Assembly: GCA_947000775.1 (NCBI GenBank)
Contig: CAMQGK010000242.1
Span: 3,245,501-3,309,500 of the forward strand
Source: Pterois miles
Taxonomy: Eukaryota; Chordata; Actinopteri; Perciformes; Scorpaenidae
Direction: 5' to 3'
Length of the DNA: 64,000 nt
Part shown: one piece after another, positions 61,881-64,000 of the stretch
Position numbering within the stretch: the first letter of the stretch is position 1
Layout of the letters: each line of letters opens with the position of its first letter
Notes under the pieces: generated by a model
What the model was told of the DNA's origin: nothing
Databases searched by the model: none
Seen by the model: only the letters and a program-made list of their open reading frames with translations
Translations under genes and position numbers: made by a program

Positions 61881-63602
61881 CGTGCAACTGACAAGCTAAA
61901 ATGCCAAAATGCCAAACAAAACCAAACCAATAATAAAATACATGGTAGCAATTTAAAGTAGTCCTGTGGGGTCACTGATAATCTAATATGCTTTTTTGAG
62001 GACTTTTTCGGTACTAAGTTGAACTAGGGAATAATTTTGGAGTTGACTTTAGTTAAAACCTTGCAGTTAGTATGGGGTGTAAACCACAGAAATAAATTAA
62101 AATGTTAAAATATATAAATGAATAAGTCGTAATCAAATACAGTAGTTTAGCAAATAATAATCAGCCCAGTATAGCATCATCCATAACATCAAATATCCAT
62201 GACTAAATAGGCAACCTCAAAATGATTGATTGATTGTATTGTTTATTAAGCCATTAACACTCATGAACTTGGATTTGATCAGATTTTATTGATAGAAACT
62301 ACAAACTGTCATCAGATTCTAATTCAAGTGTTGCTAATCTTACAGAGGTGCAGATATCTCACTGTGTGTTCATGGATCCCATCACTTTTAGTAAGAAGCT
62401 GGTTGAGAAAACACATTTTCAGGGCCTTTAAGCCTCTCACTGTCATACCAAGCTGTGATCTCTTGCAGCAGGGGGTAACTGTTGTCTGTTACATACTCCT
62501 CCCTCAATAAATCCATGTTTTTTTTGCAACACAAGTGAGGTCATGCAGGCAACTGTTCTCGCATCATGAGCTCCGATTATGATTGCTCACAGCATGGCTC
62601 AGTGTGGGCAACCCAGCCACTTACAGGAAGTGAGAAGCAGAAGAGGAAGGAAGTGGGATCAGATGTTCTCAGCATAGTAGTTCATCACCAGCAGGGGATA
62701 ATTGTACTGTGAAAAAATAAATAAATAAATAAAATAAAATAAATAAGAAAGACACCAAAAAAAGCTGGCAATGTTGCAGATCTGAATGTAGCTATCAGCA
62801 TAGATTTGTGTTGAGAAGATACTCCATGTATCTACCCTGAAGAGGTATCATGCTGAGCACTGAAAACTTGTGTGGCAAACTCTGGATGTGCACAAACAGA
62901 AATCCAACGCCGTGGTTTTGTTTATTCTTTAATTAGAGAATTGCGCCTTTATCAAGAAGAGCTTCTGTGTGGGATGCCATGGCAACAAATAATTAATGAG
63001 GTGATGAATCAGACGGACGCTCTGAGGTTCACAACTAGAGCAACTAACAGCAAGACACCACCAAATTGTACTCACTCACGCATGCATACAGATCTGCACA
63101 CTTATTAAGAACAACAAACAGCGAGACATCTCAGGGTCAAAATCAACATTTACTGTCAGACGGGCAGGAGCAAGATGGCGTGAAAAAGACTGAGGCAGGA
63201 AAAACAGATAACATAAAAACTGCTTCAACACATTTATAATCCTTTGTTTAAAGGATCAGAATATCACAGATGTTACACTTTGTTTGCATTTGCATACGTG
63301 TCTGTGTGTGCGATTGTTTATGTGCTTGTATGCAATATGTGTTGTCATTTTAATATAGTACAATTCAGTGGAGGAGGGCAGTTCTTGTGACTCACGACCA
63401 TAATCGATCACAGTTGCATTTGTTAGTTGGATGGTTGACTCTAAATTTAATATGAGAGTATATCAGTATGTCTGTAAAGTCAGCAAAGAGAGAAAGAAAA
63501 GGTCGGAGAGGTTCACTCATGGACTCAACATCTACATTATCTTTTTGGTCTTAAAGAATAAGAAATGGTTGGTTTTGCTTTTATCATTAGGGGACTTTTT
63601 AA

Positions 63603-63605
<3 letters not shown>
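61881..63605. other. Non-coding stretch, no gene seen
   Basis: An AAATA-type run lies at 62716-62745. Frames at 62.29-62.5 and 62.87-63.1 kb resemble nothing known. Confidence 0.5.

Positions 63606-63664
<59 letters not shown>
63606..63664. repeat. (AT)n microsatellite
   Basis: About 29 AT units, then a T run. Confidence 0.95.
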
Positions 63665-63672
<8 letters not shown>

Positions 63673-63817
63673 TATTTTAATGTGTGAAGGTTGTATGAAT
63701 AAAGAAAGTGAGTCGAGGATGATGGAGAAACAACAGAACTGGAAATTTCTCATGCTTCCCCTGAAGTCACTGGTGTGGTAACATTTTGCCTTCCCTGTGA
63801 ACTTGTCAATTACAGAA

Positions 63818-63860
<43 letters not shown>

Positions 63861-63861
63861 T
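63818..63861. repeat. (AAT)n microsatellite
   Basis: About 14 AAT units. The window ends about 140 bases later with no gene. Confidence 0.95.
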
Positions 63862-64000
63862 ATAGATATAGATAACATGTTACCTTTTTAAAGAAGAACT
63901 TGAAAATGTAAGTGACTATTGTGAGGACATAAAACCGATGATCTGTTTATCTTTATGAATAAATTCAACAATGACAAAGCTGTCAGTGCTGGAAAAATCG

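Overview
The window looks like vertebrate nuclear DNA from a teleost fish, most likely a percomorph. The evidence is dense CA/GT, AT and GA microsatellites, a Tc1-like transposon, an L2-type LINE, two kinds of tRNA-derived SINE, hAT-type non-autonomous DNA elements and an LTR-like segment. The only intact protein-coding gene I can support is a Tc1/mariner transposase on the + strand at about 49.8-50.8 kb. Most other open frames are short, repeat-encoded or read through microsatellites. The bulk of the window is probably intergenic or intronic.

Layout. 1-13.5 kb: unique non-coding DNA, two degenerate hAT/BED-finger remnants (2.2-2.7 and 4.8-5.2 kb), an inverted pair of about 730-bp hAT-type elements (8.1 and 12.8 kb) with a third fragment at 6.5 kb, a SINE at 10.0 kb and a CpG-dense block at 10.7 kb. 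13.5-25 kb: several microsatellites, an old dispersed repeat at 16.3-17.0 kb that carries a tiny LINE/SINE tail insertion, other repeat fragments at 20.2-20.85 kb and an LTR-like segment at 22.2-22.7 kb. 25-32 kb: a 58-bp direct duplication, a cluster of ACGT-core sites, a long pyrimidine-rich tract, a 532-bp hAT-like element with an 8-bp target-site duplication, and a telomere-like degenerate block between CA arrays. 32-43 kb: mostly unique sequence with two SINEs and an ATCAAT cluster.

43-46 kb is the best candidate for part of a host gene. On the - strand there is a CCAAT-rich upstream region, a TATA-like box, a GA-rich start region and a consensus splice donor at 44445/44444. This would be a first, probably untranslated, exon of a gene running towards lower coordinates. 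I could not identify the gene and found no convincing downstream coding exon.

46-64 kb: fragments of one dispersed repeat family, a rearranged L2 LINE, the Tc1 element (its 3' end runs into a CT/AT microsatellite), further SINE and hAT fragments, and long unique stretches, some of which look like candidate conserved non-coding DNA. I see no operon, CRISPR array, rRNA gene or free-standing tRNA gene. Nothing here amounts to a new biological system. The points most worth checking are the putative promoter and first exon, the apparently young Tc1 element, and the short regulatory-site clusters.
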